From JAVVTQ01 sp036653595 (lineage in GTDB: Bacteria > Bacillota > Clostridia > Oscillospirales > Ruminococcaceae): a stretch of DNA of 64,000 nucleotides. Every line of letters starts with the position of its first letter. Within the stretch, counting starts at the first letter, position 1. The notes under the pieces are model-generated. The model saw nothing but the letters and a program-made list of their open reading frames with translations. It was not told where the DNA came from and did not search any database. Position numbers and translations under genes: made by a program. The stretch is taken from contig JAVVTQ010000004.1 in the NCBI GenBank assembly GCA_036653595.1, positions 15,615 to 79,614 of the forward strand, written 5' to 3'. This document shows, piece after piece, positions 51,797 to 61,163 of this stretch.

Positions 51797-52927
51797 ATGA
51801 TTAATTTTAACGTTCCTCCGTTTACCGGGAAAGAATATGACTATATCAAGGAAGCCGTAGAAGCACAAAAAATTTGCGGGGACGGGAAGTTTACAAAGCT
51901 CTGCAACGAGTGGCTAAAGGCAAAGACAGGGGTGCCCGGCGCCATGCTCACCACCAGCTGTACCCATGCGCTTGAGATGGCGGCTATGCTGTGCGATATA
52001 GAGCCGGGCGATGAGGTCATCATGCCGAGCTACACGTTTGTTTCGACAGCAAATGCATTTGTGCTGCGCGGGGCAAGGATAGTGTTTGTGGACATACGCC
52101 CAGAGACGATGAATATAGACGAGCGCCTCATAGAGGCTGCCGTGACAGATAAGACAAAGGCCATAGCGGTTGTTCATTATGCCGGAGTTTCGTGCGACAT
52201 GGACGCGATAATGGAAATTGCAAGGCGCCACAAGCTTTATGTTGTAGAGGACGCGGCGCAGGGTGTAATGTCAACCTACAAGGGCGAGGCGCTCGGAGCT
52301 ATAGGGGATTTTGGCTGTTACAGCTTTCATGAGACAAAGAACTATTCGGCGGGAGAGGGCGGAGCGCTGCTAATCCGAGACAAGAAATACAAGGAGAGCG
52401 CAGAGATAATGCGCGAGAAGGGGACCGACCGCTCGCAGTTTTTCCGCGGTCAAATAGACAAATACACATGGCAGGACAAGGGCTCGTCATACCTCCCGAG
52501 CGAGCTGTGCGCCGCATATCTTTGGGCGCAGCTGGAGCTGGCCGATGCAATCAACGAGAACCGCCTAAAAACATGGAACACCTATAAAGACGGCTTGTCG
52601 GAGCTCGAAAAGCAGGGGAGAATAGAGCTTCCTTTTATACCGGAAAATTGCGTGCACAACGCACACATGTTTTATATAAAGACGGCGGGAATAGACGAGC
52701 GCACGGAGCTTATAAGATTTCTAAAGGAGCGCGGCGTGATGACGGTGTTTCATTATGTGCCGCTTCATTCGGCACCTGCGGGAATGCAGTTTGGTCGTTT
52801 TCACGGAGAGGACAAGTACACGACAGCTGAGAGCGAGCGGATACTTCGATTGCCGCTGTATTACAACATAAAGGCCGAGGACACAGAAAAGGTCATCGAA
52901 AATGTGTGCGAATTCTACAGAGCTTGA
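51797..52927 (+). CDS. DegT/DnrJ/EryC1 sugar aminotransferase, WecE/RffA-like
   Basis: The 376-residue PLP enzyme transfers an amino group to a nucleotide-linked keto-sugar. The PLP lysine is in YSFHETKNYSAGEGG (Lys181), with TTSCTHALEMAA and DEVIMPSYTFVSTANAF upstream and VEDAAQGVMSTYKG in the middle. The closest named type by eye is WecE/RffA (dTDP-4-keto-6-deoxyglucose transaminase). I chose the second ATG at 51797, which gives the usual MINFNVPPF start. It is the first gene of an operon with acetyltransferase and glycosyltransferases, so it probably makes an amino-sugar donor for surface glycans. Confidence 0.9.
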   Translation: MINFNVPPFTGKEYDYIKEAVEAQKICGDGKFTKLCNEWLKAKTGVPGAMLTTSCTHALEMAAMLCDIEPGDEVIMPSYTFVSTANAFVLRGARIVFVDIRPETMNIDERLIEAAVTDKTKAIAVVHYAGVSCDMDAIMEIARRHKLYVVEDAAQGVMSTYKGEALGAIGDFGCYSFHETKNYSAGEGGALLIRDKKYKESAEIMREKGTDRSQFFRGQIDKYTWQDKGSSYLPSELCAAYLWAQLELADAINENRLKTWNTYKDGLSELEKQGRIELPFIPENCVHNAHMFYIKTAGIDERTELIRFLKERGVMTVFHYVPLHSAPAGMQFGRFHGEDKYTTAESERILRLPLYYNIKAEDTEKVIENVCEFYRA

Positions 52928-52931
52928 GGGT

Positions 52932-53474
52932 ATGAAGTTGACAATTGATGGAGACAGGCTTTCAATAAGGCCGATTGAGCGCTCGGACACGGGAAATATT
53001 GTCAGGTGGCGCAACACACCGGAAATAGTCAAAAACTTTATAGACCGACGTCCAATAACCCCGCAAAGCCATCAAAAGTGGCTCGAAACCAGAGTCTTTA
53101 CAGGGGATGTTGTTCAATTCATAATTACGGTAAAGGAAACAGGAATCGATATCGGGTCGGTGTTTTTGCGCGATATTGACAAGGAAAACCGTCACTGTGA
53201 GTATGGTATATTCATAGGAGAGCTGTCTGCGCAGGGCAAGGGATACGGTACGGAAGCGTGCCGGTTGGCTTGTGGGTATGCGTTTTGGACACTCGGAATG
53301 CACAGGGTCTTTTTGCGTGTGCTTGCCGAAAACAGGGGTGCAGTCAAAAGCTATGAAAAGGCAGGCTTTGTTCAGGAGGGAATTTTCCGCAGCCACTTGT
53401 TTGATGGTGAAAAATATCACGACATAATATTCATGGGTATTCTGGGGGAGGAATTTTCAAATGGCGGAAAATAA
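52932..53474 (+). CDS. GNAT-family N-acetyltransferase (RimJ/RimL type)
   Basis: The 180-residue protein begins with RLSIRPIERSDTGNIVRWRN, typical of RimL-like acetyltransferases, and has the acetyl-CoA-binding AQGKGYGTEACRL and the later SYEKAGFVQEGIFRSH. It starts five bases after the aminotransferase stop, and an upstream in-frame ATG (52902) overlaps that gene and is not preferred. In this place it most likely acetylates the amino sugar made by the first gene, as in Fuc4NAc-type or PseH-type pathways; this is inference from order. Its end overlaps the GT2 gene by 14 bases. Confidence 0.85.
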   Translation: MKLTIDGDRLSIRPIERSDTGNIVRWRNTPEIVKNFIDRRPITPQSHQKWLETRVFTGDVVQFIITVKETGIDIGSVFLRDIDKENRHCEYGIFIGELSAQGKGYGTEACRLACGYAFWTLGMHRVFLRVLAENRGAVKSYEKAGFVQEGIFRSHLFDGEKYHDIIFMGILGEEFSNGGK

Positions 53475-54411
53475 AAAGAAGCTCAGCTTTGTTATTCCCT
53501 GCTATCGCTCGGAGCTGACGATAAGAACAGTTGTGGACGAAATAAGGGAAACTTTGAGTGCGCGGCCGGAATATGAATATGAGATAATACTTGTCGATGA
53601 CTGTTCACCCGACAAGGTATATGGCGTGATAAAGGAGCTTTCGGCGGAAGACAAGAACATACATGGTCTTTCCTTTGCAAAAAACTTTGGGCAGCACAGC
53701 GCCCTGCTTGCCGGGATGAGAAAGAGCACCGGAGATATTGTCGTTTGCCTTGACGATGACGGGCAAACCCCGGCCAACGAAATTTTCAACCTCGTCGATG
53801 CGCTTGACTGCGACACCGACGTGGTTTACGCTTCATATAAGCAGTCAAAGAAAAAGCATTCCGCAGTTCGAAATCTCGGAAGCAAATTCAACGAGTTCAT
53901 GCTGCGCGCAGTCCTCTCGAAACCAAAAAAACTTGAGGTTTCGAGCTTTTTTGCCGCAAAGAGATATGTAGTCGAAGAGGCGTGCAGTTATCAAAATCCG
54001 TTTCCATATGCAATCGGACTAATGCTTCGAACGACGAATAAAATCAAAAATGTTCCGGTAAATCACAGAGCGCGTGAGGTGGGGCATTCGGGGTACACAT
54101 TTAAAAAGCTTGTGAGTCTTTGGGTAAACGGATTTACGGCTTTTTCCGTGGTGCCGCTTCGAATGGCGACGGCTGCCGGCTTTGTCTTTTCGGCGATAGG
54201 CTTTGTCTATGCGGTGGTTCTTGTCGTCAAAAAGATTATAAACCCGGCGGTGCCCATGGGCTATTCCTCCATGATGGCCGTGCTGCTTGTCGTGGGCGGC
54301 ATACTGATGCTGCTTGTCGGAATGCTCGGAGAATATGTGGGGCGTGTCTACATGAGCATCAACAAAAACCCACAGTATGTGGTGCGCAGCGATACCGACA
54401 AAAATGACTGA
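53461..54411 (+). CDS. GtrB/ArnC-like family 2 glycosyltransferase
   Basis: The 316-residue protein has a cytoplasmic GT-A domain with the acid motif VVCLDDDGQTP (Asp98-100) and the ILVDDCSPD loop, then two membrane helices at about 235-255 and 265-290. This is the design of enzymes that load a sugar from a nucleotide onto undecaprenyl phosphate (GtrB, ArnC, CsbB). The GGAATTTTC stretch before ATG 53461 is a weak site and coupling to the upstream gene is likely. It pairs logically with GtrA at 57130, which would flip the product. Confidence 0.92.
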   Translation: MAENKKKLSFVIPCYRSELTIRTVVDEIRETLSARPEYEYEIILVDDCSPDKVYGVIKELSAEDKNIHGLSFAKNFGQHSALLAGMRKSTGDIVVCLDDDGQTPANEIFNLVDALDCDTDVVYASYKQSKKKHSAVRNLGSKFNEFMLRAVLSKPKKLEVSSFFAAKRYVVEEACSYQNPFPYAIGLMLRTTNKIKNVPVNHRAREVGHSGYTFKKLVSLWVNGFTAFSVVPLRMATAAGFVFSAIGFVYAVVLVVKKIINPAVPMGYSSMMAVLLVVGGILMLLVGMLGEYVGRVYMSINKNPQYVVRSDTDKND

Positions 54412-54424
54412 TTTGGAGAAGCAA

Positions 54425-55702
54425 ATGAAAGTGCACATAAAAAACAAAGCAAACAAAGCGGTGGCGGCACTGATGCTGGCGGCAGCATTCGCGGTGATTT
54501 TTTTTATCACATTCACCATGATAAATACAAACATGGAGATGGACAACTTTACCGGCTTTGATTTTTCTGCGCATGCGGCATTTTGCGATGAGTTTTTTGC
54601 CGGGAAATACAAGGCCATTCACCCCGGCCTTTATCTGTTCACGGGTCTTGTAAAGGTGATTTCCTTTGGGCACTGGGACACCAACACGGCACTTATGCTG
54701 GTCTGCTCGCTGTTTCAGGCGTTTAGCGTTGCTTTGACCGGCTTCACATTTTATTTGATGGCGAACAAACGTATAATTGCAATTCTTGTCGGAATGGCCG
54801 TCAGCGTCTGCACGAGCATCTGGATGCCCTCCTTTTCAAAGGATATGTATATGGGACAGTTCAGCGGCGCAATCTGGCACAACCCGACATACATGATTAT
54901 GCGGCCTTTCTCGATTTTGGCGTGGCTGTGGTTTTTTTATCTCGCGCAAAAATACATCCAAAATAGCGATGGGCGCGGCATGCTGTCAGGCTTTTTTGGA
55001 GATATTAAAGACGGTGGATTCAGAAATGCGGGTTCCGGGCTGCTTAGGTCATATGATAAAAAAGAGGTTTTGACACTCTCTCTTTGCAGCATTTTTATGA
55101 TGATGACGTCTGTTGTAAAACCGAATTTTCTTTTCGCGTTTATTCCGGCCATGGGCTTATTGCTGCTTATATATGCAAAGCGCTTTGATTGGAAAAGCTG
55201 GCTCAAGCTGATGCTTGTGCTTTTCTTTGCAGGCCTTTTTATATGCGCGCAGTTTATTTTGTCAGAGGATCCGACAAACACGCTCTCCGCAACATTTTTC
55301 AATGTGTGGAAATTGTACTCCACAAATATCACGGTGTCGCTGCTTTTGGCGCTCGCGTTTCCGATGGCATATACGCTGTTTTTTTGGTATGATGACAAGC
55401 TCAAGGATAATCTGAGGCTTGTAGGGGCTTGGCTTTTTTGGATTATAAGCTTTTTCGAGGCGGCATTTATTGCCGAAAGCGGTTCGCGCTACGGGCACAT
55501 GAATTTCGTGTGGGGCTACAATTTGGCGCTCTATTTTTTGCTGTTCGAATGTGCTCTGTCAATGCTGAAAAATATCAGAAGCAAGACAAGCTCAAAGAAA
55601 AAAATGGCTGCGGCAGCGCTCTGCATATTGCTTTTTGCGGCGCATCTGATAAGCGGAGTGATATATCTATACAGAATGCATGACGGCGGAACATATGCGT
55701 AA
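54425..55702 (+). CDS. GT-C-like polytopic membrane protein of unknown specificity
   Basis: This protein of 425 residues has roughly ten to eleven membrane helices and a large first loop with MDNFTGFDFSAHAAFCDEFF and HPGLYLFTGL, where acidic residues and His could form the catalytic site of a lipid-linked-sugar (GT-C) transferase. I found no match to a named family. GGAGAAGCAA lies directly before ATG 54425. It lies 13 bases after the GT2 gene, so it is the best candidate for the enzyme that moves the sugar from the lipid to the cell-surface acceptor. Confidence 0.7.
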   Translation: MKVHIKNKANKAVAALMLAAAFAVIFFITFTMINTNMEMDNFTGFDFSAHAAFCDEFFAGKYKAIHPGLYLFTGLVKVISFGHWDTNTALMLVCSLFQAFSVALTGFTFYLMANKRIIAILVGMAVSVCTSIWMPSFSKDMYMGQFSGAIWHNPTYMIMRPFSILAWLWFFYLAQKYIQNSDGRGMLSGFFGDIKDGGFRNAGSGLLRSYDKKEVLTLSLCSIFMMMTSVVKPNFLFAFIPAMGLLLLIYAKRFDWKSWLKLMLVLFFAGLFICAQFILSEDPTNTLSATFFNVWKLYSTNITVSLLLALAFPMAYTLFFWYDDKLKDNLRLVGAWLFWIISFFEAAFIAESGSRYGHMNFVWGYNLALYFLLFECALSMLKNIRSKTSSKKKMAAAALCILLFAAHLISGVIYLYRMHDGGTYA

Positions 55703-55772
55703 AAGTGGCGGTGGCTTGCGCTGCACTTCAATTTTGGTTGGCGGGTACCGTATTTTGCCGTGGGGGAATATT

Positions 55773-57113
55773 ATGTGGAAAAAAGTTATTGTTGTTCTGC
55801 TGACCGCTATAGTGGTGCTTACAGGCTGTTCGGCACAGCCCGTCGACGACGGCATTTCTGACACAAAGCTGAGAGAATATGTGTCGGAGGACAAGTCCTT
55901 TTCCTATGGCATAGAACTAAAAGACGGCATAGTGTGGGGAGATAAGCTTCCTGTAAAGGGTTACGTCGACGGAATGGTCGACGATGTCAGATATATTCAG
56001 ATGATAACAAACAAAACGGTATTTGACCTGAGCGGGGAATTCGTCCCATCGGAAAAATACAGCGGGAAAATACGATTTGACTTTGATTGTGACATTGTAT
56101 TTGTGCTTTTAAAGGATGAGTACGACGATGTCGGAGAGCGCGGATATGTGGCCAGTGACACTTATCTTGTGGTAACGTATTCCGACTTTGAGACGACGGT
56201 GCTTCCGATTCAAGATATGAGGGTCACGCACTCGAGCAATGCACCTCTGTACACGCTGGCTTCAACGGCAATTATTGTGGGGTTGGCTGTACTTTTTGCA
56301 TATTTGCTAAACAAAAAAAAGAACAAGTATATCGTCTATCTTGCCATGCTTGTGCCGGCAGGGGCGCTCGTCTCTTTGCTCGGTATATTCCGATACGGCG
56401 CGGTGGGGTGGTTCGGCGAGAGCGGCGGCATTGTGCGGACGCTTGTTGCGGTGGCCATTATGACAGTCAGCTCGCTGTTTGTTTGGCGGATTTCCAAGAG
56501 CGGAGCGGGGGCTTCCGCTGCATTTTGGATGACGGGAATCGCATCGCTGGGAATATGCACAACGGGTGCAATGAGCTTTTGGACAGCGGCTCTCGGACTG
56601 CTGCTGGCAATGCTCATATTTGCCTGCGATAAAGTGCCCACCGCGGTGCGCACTGCCATTTCATTGGGATTGATTGCGCCGTCTGTTTTTCTTATGACGA
56701 TGGGCGATATAGGCGCGGCGTTTGATTTTTCGCTGATGGGGCCATCGGAATGGATAGATATAGGCGCGCTGTCATGGACATGCATAATTATGTGCTCGAT
56801 GCTCGCCGCTGTTTCCGGCGTTTGCATAGCGAAGTCAATAAAGAAAAAGACCCTTTCTCGGGGATTTGCTTTGTCGGCCGCGCTTGCAGCCGCAGCGTGT
56901 ATATCGGTGCTTTTTCTGGGGGTCAATGAGTTTACAGTGAGAACCGTGCTGCTGCTCTCAACTCCGGTGTTCTTTTGCATGTATGCCGAGCTTATGAAAA
57001 AGGAAAAGAAGCTCTGGCCGTTTGTGGTTTCCGCAATTGTTTTATACGCGTCGATGGGCTTTATTTATGCGACGCTCATGACCTTGGAGCATCTGGCATA
57101 TCAGGGACTCTGA
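55773..57113 (+). CDS. lipobox-containing polytopic membrane protein
   Basis: The 446-residue protein has an N-terminal signal with a lipoprotein-type VLTGCSAQ box (Cys19), an outside domain of about 140 residues (20-160, beta-rich, many Asp and Tyr) and then about nine or ten helices (from about residue 160). No named family is recognised. A lipidated external domain fused to a polytopic membrane domain is uncommon. ATG 55773 follows a GTGGGGG stretch and is the likely start. Its position between the GT-C-like gene and gtrA suggests a part in surface-sugar transfer or export. Confidence 0.7.
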   Translation: MWKKVIVVLLTAIVVLTGCSAQPVDDGISDTKLREYVSEDKSFSYGIELKDGIVWGDKLPVKGYVDGMVDDVRYIQMITNKTVFDLSGEFVPSEKYSGKIRFDFDCDIVFVLLKDEYDDVGERGYVASDTYLVVTYSDFETTVLPIQDMRVTHSSNAPLYTLASTAIIVGLAVLFAYLLNKKKNKYIVYLAMLVPAGALVSLLGIFRYGAVGWFGESGGIVRTLVAVAIMTVSSLFVWRISKSGAGASAAFWMTGIASLGICTTGAMSFWTAALGLLLAMLIFACDKVPTAVRTAISLGLIAPSVFLMTMGDIGAAFDFSLMGPSEWIDIGALSWTCIIMCSMLAAVSGVCIAKSIKKKTLSRGFALSAALAAAACISVLFLGVNEFTVRTVLLLSTPVFFCMYAELMKKEKKLWPFVVSAIVLYASMGFIYATLMTLEHLAYQGL

Positions 57114-57129
57114 GAATAAAGAGGAAAAT

Positions 57130-57621
57130 ATGAATAACAGTGAACAAAGCTTCAAAAAAAACCCGATAAGGCGGTTGCTCGACAATGAAGCAGTGATGTA
57201 TATCCTAGTCGGCGGCAGCAATACGCTTATCGGGTGGGTTCTTTCTTATCTGCTGCCGCGGTACTTGAAAATGGGATTTTGGATGACGAGCGCGGTAGGA
57301 ATGGCAGTGGGCGGCGTTTACAGCTATCTGCTGAACAAAAAGTTTACATTCAAGGCCGCAAACGAGTCGCATGCCAAGACACTTCCAAAATTCATACTCA
57401 ACATGATTTTGTGCTATGCGATATCATATGGCGGCGCGAAGTATCTGTTTGACATTTTCTTTGACGCGTTCAGCTTTGGACTTGCCGAAAACCTGATTGT
57501 CACGCTTAAGCTGATAGGCGCTAACCTTGTCTACATAGTCGTGAATTATATAGGACAGAAGTTTTTTGCATTCAAAAAAGACAAATCTGCGAGCGCAAAA
57601 AATGATGACACAAAAGCCTGA
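57130..57621 (+). CDS. GtrA-family flippase
   Basis: The 163-residue protein has the four-helix GtrA fold with the signature YILVGGSNTLIGWVLSYLL and YLLNKKFTFKA. GtrA proteins are thought to flip undecaprenyl-phosphate-linked sugars to the outside face. GAGGAAAAT precedes the ATG. With the GT2 and GT-C-like genes it completes a three-part Gtr-type decoration system. A terminator follows. Confidence 0.92.
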   Translation: MNNSEQSFKKNPIRRLLDNEAVMYILVGGSNTLIGWVLSYLLPRYLKMGFWMTSAVGMAVGGVYSYLLNKKFTFKAANESHAKTLPKFILNMILCYAISYGGAKYLFDIFFDAFSFGLAENLIVTLKLIGANLVYIVVNYIGQKFFAFKKDKSASAKNDDTKA

Positions 57622-57634
57622 AGCTGAGACTTGT

Positions 57635-57673
57635 AATATCATTTCGGACATATTGTCCCTAATGATATTTTTT
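57635..57673 (+). terminator. terminator of the glycan-decoration operon
   Basis: AATATCATT (57635-57643) pairs with AATGATATT (57661-57669), with an inner GGACA/TGTCC stem and a T-run behind. Confidence 0.75.
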
Positions 57674-57724
57674 TGCCGGAGAATAGAGCACAATACACAA
57701 TAAGACAAAGATTCGGAGATTGAA

Positions 57725-59119
57725 ATGAACACAAAATTGGAGCAGTTCTACAAAGATATCCGCAATAAAAAGCTTATGCTACTGGGTGCGGGAATAAGTC
57801 ACCGCAAGCTCATGCGGATGTTCAGGGAAAAGGGTGCAGAGGTAATATTGTGCGACAAAAAGCCTCGCGAGCAGCTAGAAGATTACTGTGAGGAAGCAAG
57901 GGCGCTGGGCGTTTCACTTATTCTGGGAGATGATTATCTCGAGCACCTGAACGAGGCGGACATGATTTTCAGAACGCCGGGAATTGATTACACAAAGCCT
58001 CAAATTCGCGCCGCGGTTGCAAATAACATCAAGGTGACTTCGGAAATTGAGATGTTCATGGAGCTTTGTCCATGCCGCATCATTGGAGTGACAGGAAGCG
58101 ACGGCAAGACGACCACGACCACGATGATAGCACACCTGCTCACAAGGCAGGGGTATAGAGTGCATCTGGGCGGAAATCTGGGCGTTCCGCTGCTGCCTGA
58201 AATCGAAAAAATTTCAAATGACGACATCGCCGTGATAGAGCTGTCGAGTTTTCAGCTGATATCATCCCAAATCAGTCCATGGCTGTCGGTCGTGACAAAT
58301 GTTGTGCAGAACCATCTCGACCACCACAAGGATATGGACGAGTATGTAAATGCAAAGCGCAATATTTTGCTTCATCAGAGCAGCGCAGACATTGCCGTTA
58401 TCAATGAGGACAACGATATTACGAGAAAAATGAAAACGGATGTAAGCGGTGAACTGCGGCTTTTTTCCAGACGCGGTGCGGTGGAAAACGGCGCATATGT
58501 CAACGAGAGCCAGGAGCTGGTGTTGTGCTGCGGCGGCAAAAAAACAGTCGTCTGTAATTTGAAAGACATGCAGCTTGTGGGCAATCACAACAGGGAAAAT
58601 GCAGCGGCCGCCGCTGCTGCGGTCATGTCGCTGGTGACGCCAAAGACAATGAAGGAGGTCATCCTGAGCTTTGAAGGGGTTGAGCACAGAATCGAGTTTG
58701 TCCGAGAGCGAAGAGGTGTCAGATGGTTTAATGATTCGATTGCGACAACGCCTACAAGGACGCTGGCGGGGCTTAAATCCTTCGACAAAAACATCATACT
58801 GCTGGCGGGCGGATCGGACAAAAAGCTCGTATACGATGAGGCATTTGCACGCGAGCTTGTTCTGCGCACAAGGCTTTTGATTTTATGCGGTCCGACCTCA
58901 AAAAAAATAGAAGATGCGGTAAAAAGCATACCGGAAAGCGGAAAAAACCTGAGAATAATCAAGAGCGAAAGTCTTGCGCAGTCCGTCAAATTGGCGGAGG
59001 AGCTTTCAATGCCGGGAGACACGGTTTTGCTGTCGCCGGCCTCGGCGAGCTTTGACGCCTATACGGGCTTTGAAGAGCGCGGCAAACATTTTAAAGAGAT
59101 GGTTGGGAAATTACAATGA
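57725..59119 (+). CDS. murD: UDP-N-acetylmuramoyl-L-alanine:D-glutamate ligase
   Basis: The 464-residue Mur ligase adds D-Glu to the peptidoglycan precursor. It has the ATP loop GVTGSDGKTT (121-130), ELSSFQL, NHLDHHKDMDEYV, the NHNREN joint and the C-terminal DSIATTPTRT and LLAGGSDKK. Nothing is missing. It overlaps the next gene by four bases, an unusual place for murD, which elsewhere is in the dcw cluster. Confidence 0.95.
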   Translation: MNTKLEQFYKDIRNKKLMLLGAGISHRKLMRMFREKGAEVILCDKKPREQLEDYCEEARALGVSLILGDDYLEHLNEADMIFRTPGIDYTKPQIRAAVANNIKVTSEIEMFMELCPCRIIGVTGSDGKTTTTTMIAHLLTRQGYRVHLGGNLGVPLLPEIEKISNDDIAVIELSSFQLISSQISPWLSVVTNVVQNHLDHHKDMDEYVNAKRNILLHQSSADIAVINEDNDITRKMKTDVSGELRLFSRRGAVENGAYVNESQELVLCCGGKKTVVCNLKDMQLVGNHNRENAAAAAAAVMSLVTPKTMKEVILSFEGVEHRIEFVRERRGVRWFNDSIATTPTRTLAGLKSFDKNIILLAGGSDKKLVYDEAFARELVLRTRLLILCGPTSKKIEDAVKSIPESGKNLRIIKSESLAQSVKLAEELSMPGDTVLLSPASASFDAYTGFEERGKHFKEMVGKLQ

Positions 59120-60138
59120 ATTATGAAATAATAGAGCTTTTGTGCTCGCAAAAAGGCGTTTCCGGCAGGGAAAGACCTGTTATGGACGCTATAGAAAAAA
59201 TATTCAAAGGTTTTTCGTGCAAAAGAGACGCGCTTGGAAATCTGAGCGTGATGGTGCGAGAGCCTAAAAATGGCAAGAAAACAGTAATGCTTGAAGCGCA
59301 TGCAGACAGAATTGGTCTTTATGTAAGCTGCTTTAGGGAGGGTGGCTTTATCGGCGCGGCCGGGGCGGGAATTGACCCGCACACGCTGATGGGCAGCGAG
59401 GTCGAGATAGAGGGCATAGATGGTCCGGTCACAGGCGTTGTTGCGGCGCCGTTTCCATACCCCGCAAAGCCTCACAACAGTGCGCCGGCCGGTGATTATA
59501 AAATGCCGCCGATTGACGCGCTGTACATAGATACAGGACTTGAAAACCCACAAAAGCATATACATCTCGGCGCACCTATTACGATGAGTGGCAAGGTTCG
59601 CATGCTTCTGGGAGACAGGGTTTGTGCGCCATGCCTGGATAACCGTGCCGGCTGTGCGGCGGTTATTCTGGCCGGACTGGAACTTGCAAAAGCAGACGTG
59701 GATAACGGTGTTGTGCTCTTGTTCGCGACGCGCGAGGAAATGGGCGGTCAGGGCGCGATGACGGGAAGCTTTGGCATACAGCCGGACTTTGCGGTGGCGG
59801 TCGACGTCACATATGCCGAAGCACCCGATGTGACAAAAGAGCAGGGAAAGCCGCTTGGCTCCGGACCGGCCGTAGGGTATTCTAGTCTGCTGGACTATGA
59901 GATCTCGAAGATGCTCTGCGATATCGCAAAGGCACACAATATACCCCACGAGATGGAGATTATGGGCGGGCGCACCGGCACTGATTCCGATGCAATAGCG
60001 GCATCTGCGCGCGGTGTGCGCACAGGTCTTTTATCAATTCCACAGCGGTTTATGCACCATCCGACAGAGGTGATTTCTCTCGCGGATGTGGAGAATACCA
60101 AAAGTCTGCTTGTCGCGTTTGCCGCGGAGGTGAAATGA
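59116..60138 (+). CDS. M42-family metallo-aminopeptidase (paralogue 1)
   Basis: The 340-residue protein is a co-catalytic zinc peptidase of family M42 (glutamyl aminopeptidase/tetrahedral aminopeptidase). Metal ligands are visible in EAHADRIG (His62, Asp64), APCLDNRAG (Asp175), ATREEMGGQGA (Glu207/208) and AVDVTYAE (Asp230), with GGRTGTDSDA behind. Family members trim peptides from the N-terminus in the cytoplasm. It overlaps murD and the second M42 gene by four bases each. After HADR the usual HMDE is altered (Glu to Arg), so substrate preference may differ from the paralogue. Confidence 0.9.
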   Translation: MNYEIIELLCSQKGVSGRERPVMDAIEKIFKGFSCKRDALGNLSVMVREPKNGKKTVMLEAHADRIGLYVSCFREGGFIGAAGAGIDPHTLMGSEVEIEGIDGPVTGVVAAPFPYPAKPHNSAPAGDYKMPPIDALYIDTGLENPQKHIHLGAPITMSGKVRMLLGDRVCAPCLDNRAGCAAVILAGLELAKADVDNGVVLLFATREEMGGQGAMTGSFGIQPDFAVAVDVTYAEAPDVTKEQGKPLGSGPAVGYSSLLDYEISKMLCDIAKAHNIPHEMEIMGGRTGTDSDAIAASARGVRTGLLSIPQRFMHHPTEVISLADVENTKSLLVAFAAEVK

Positions 60139-61163
60139 TGTTTGATACTGTAAAAAAGCTCTGTGAAATACCAGGAATATCAGGCAGGGAACATGACGTC
60201 GCGCAAGCGATTGCCGGTATGGCAAGAGAGCACACTGACGATATTTTTATTGATGCGCTCGGAAATGTCATAGCCAAAAAACGCGGTGCAGTTGTGCCCA
60301 AAATGCCGATAATGCTCGCCGCCCACATGGACGAGGTGGGTTTTATGGTGAATTATATCACCGAGGATGGACTTTTGCGCGTTGTGAATGTCGGAGGGGT
60401 ATACGGGCAGACACTTTCAGGGAGAACGCTGTTTTTGCCGCGAAGCGGGCTGTTCGGAATGCTTGGAAAAGCGCCGATTCACCTGCGCAAGGATGCGGAT
60501 GATGCGCGAGTTCCAAACGTCGACGAGCTTTATCTCGACATAGGGGCTATGTCGCGCGAGGAGGCAAAGACAAAAGTCCAGCTCGGCGATACGGCTGTAT
60601 TTGACACAAAGACGAGAGATTTTGGAGACGATATGCTTTTGGGAAAAGCACTTGACGACAGGCTGGGCTGCGCGATTTTGCTCGAGCTGATGAAAAAAGA
60701 GCTGCCCTGTGACGTGTGCTTTGCCTTTACTGTTCAAGAGGAGGTCGGGCTGCGAGGAGCAGCTACGGCGGCATTTGCAGTCAGACCTGGCGCGGCGATA
60801 ATTGTGGACGTGGCAGGGGGAGCCGACAACGCCGGGTTTAAGGAGCAGGACAAGATTTGCATGCTCAACAAGGGCCCGGTCATAAGCTTTGCGGACAGAG
60901 CCACAATTTATGATGCAGAGCTTTTTGAGCTTGCCACAAGAACAGCCGACGAGAGCAAAATACCGTGGCAGAGCAAGACCAGGTTATCGGGCGGAACGGA
61001 TGCCGGAGCCGTTCACAAATCAGCCGAGGGCGTGCGCGTAATAGGAATTTCGGTGACGGGAAGAAATATTCACACGGCGGCCTCATGCGTCTCGAAGGAA
61101 GATGCGAGACAGGCAACAAAGCTGATTGAGAAGATATTGGAGCGGTTAAATGATGTCCTTTGA
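60135..61163 (+). CDS. M42-family metallo-aminopeptidase (paralogue 2)
   Basis: The 342-residue protein shows the canonical family features: LAAHMDEVGFMV (His64, Asp66), KALDDRLGCAI, FTVQEEVGLRGA, IVDVAGGADNAG and SGGTDAGAVH. It is clearly related to the preceding gene, so the two arose by tandem duplication and may form mixed assemblies or cover different residues. GGAGGTGAA lies directly before the ATG. It overlaps the preceding and following genes. Confidence 0.93.
   Translation: MMFDTVKKLCEIPGISGREHDVAQAIAGMAREHTDDIFIDALGNVIAKKRGAVVPKMPIMLAAHMDEVGFMVNYITEDGLLRVVNVGGVYGQTLSGRTLFLPRSGLFGMLGKAPIHLRKDADDARVPNVDELYLDIGAMSREEAKTKVQLGDTAVFDTKTRDFGDDMLLGKALDDRLGCAILLELMKKELPCDVCFAFTVQEEVGLRGAATAAFAVRPGAAIIVDVAGGADNAGFKEQDKICMLNKGPVISFADRATIYDAELFELATRTADESKIPWQSKTRLSGGTDAGAVHKSAEGVRVIGISVTGRNIHTAASCVSKEDARQATKLIEKILERLNDVL

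Noticed and set aside
59059..59949. 296-codon minus-strand frame
   Set aside because: Antisense to the first M42 peptidase gene; Arg/His/Cys-rich composition typical of a shadow frame.
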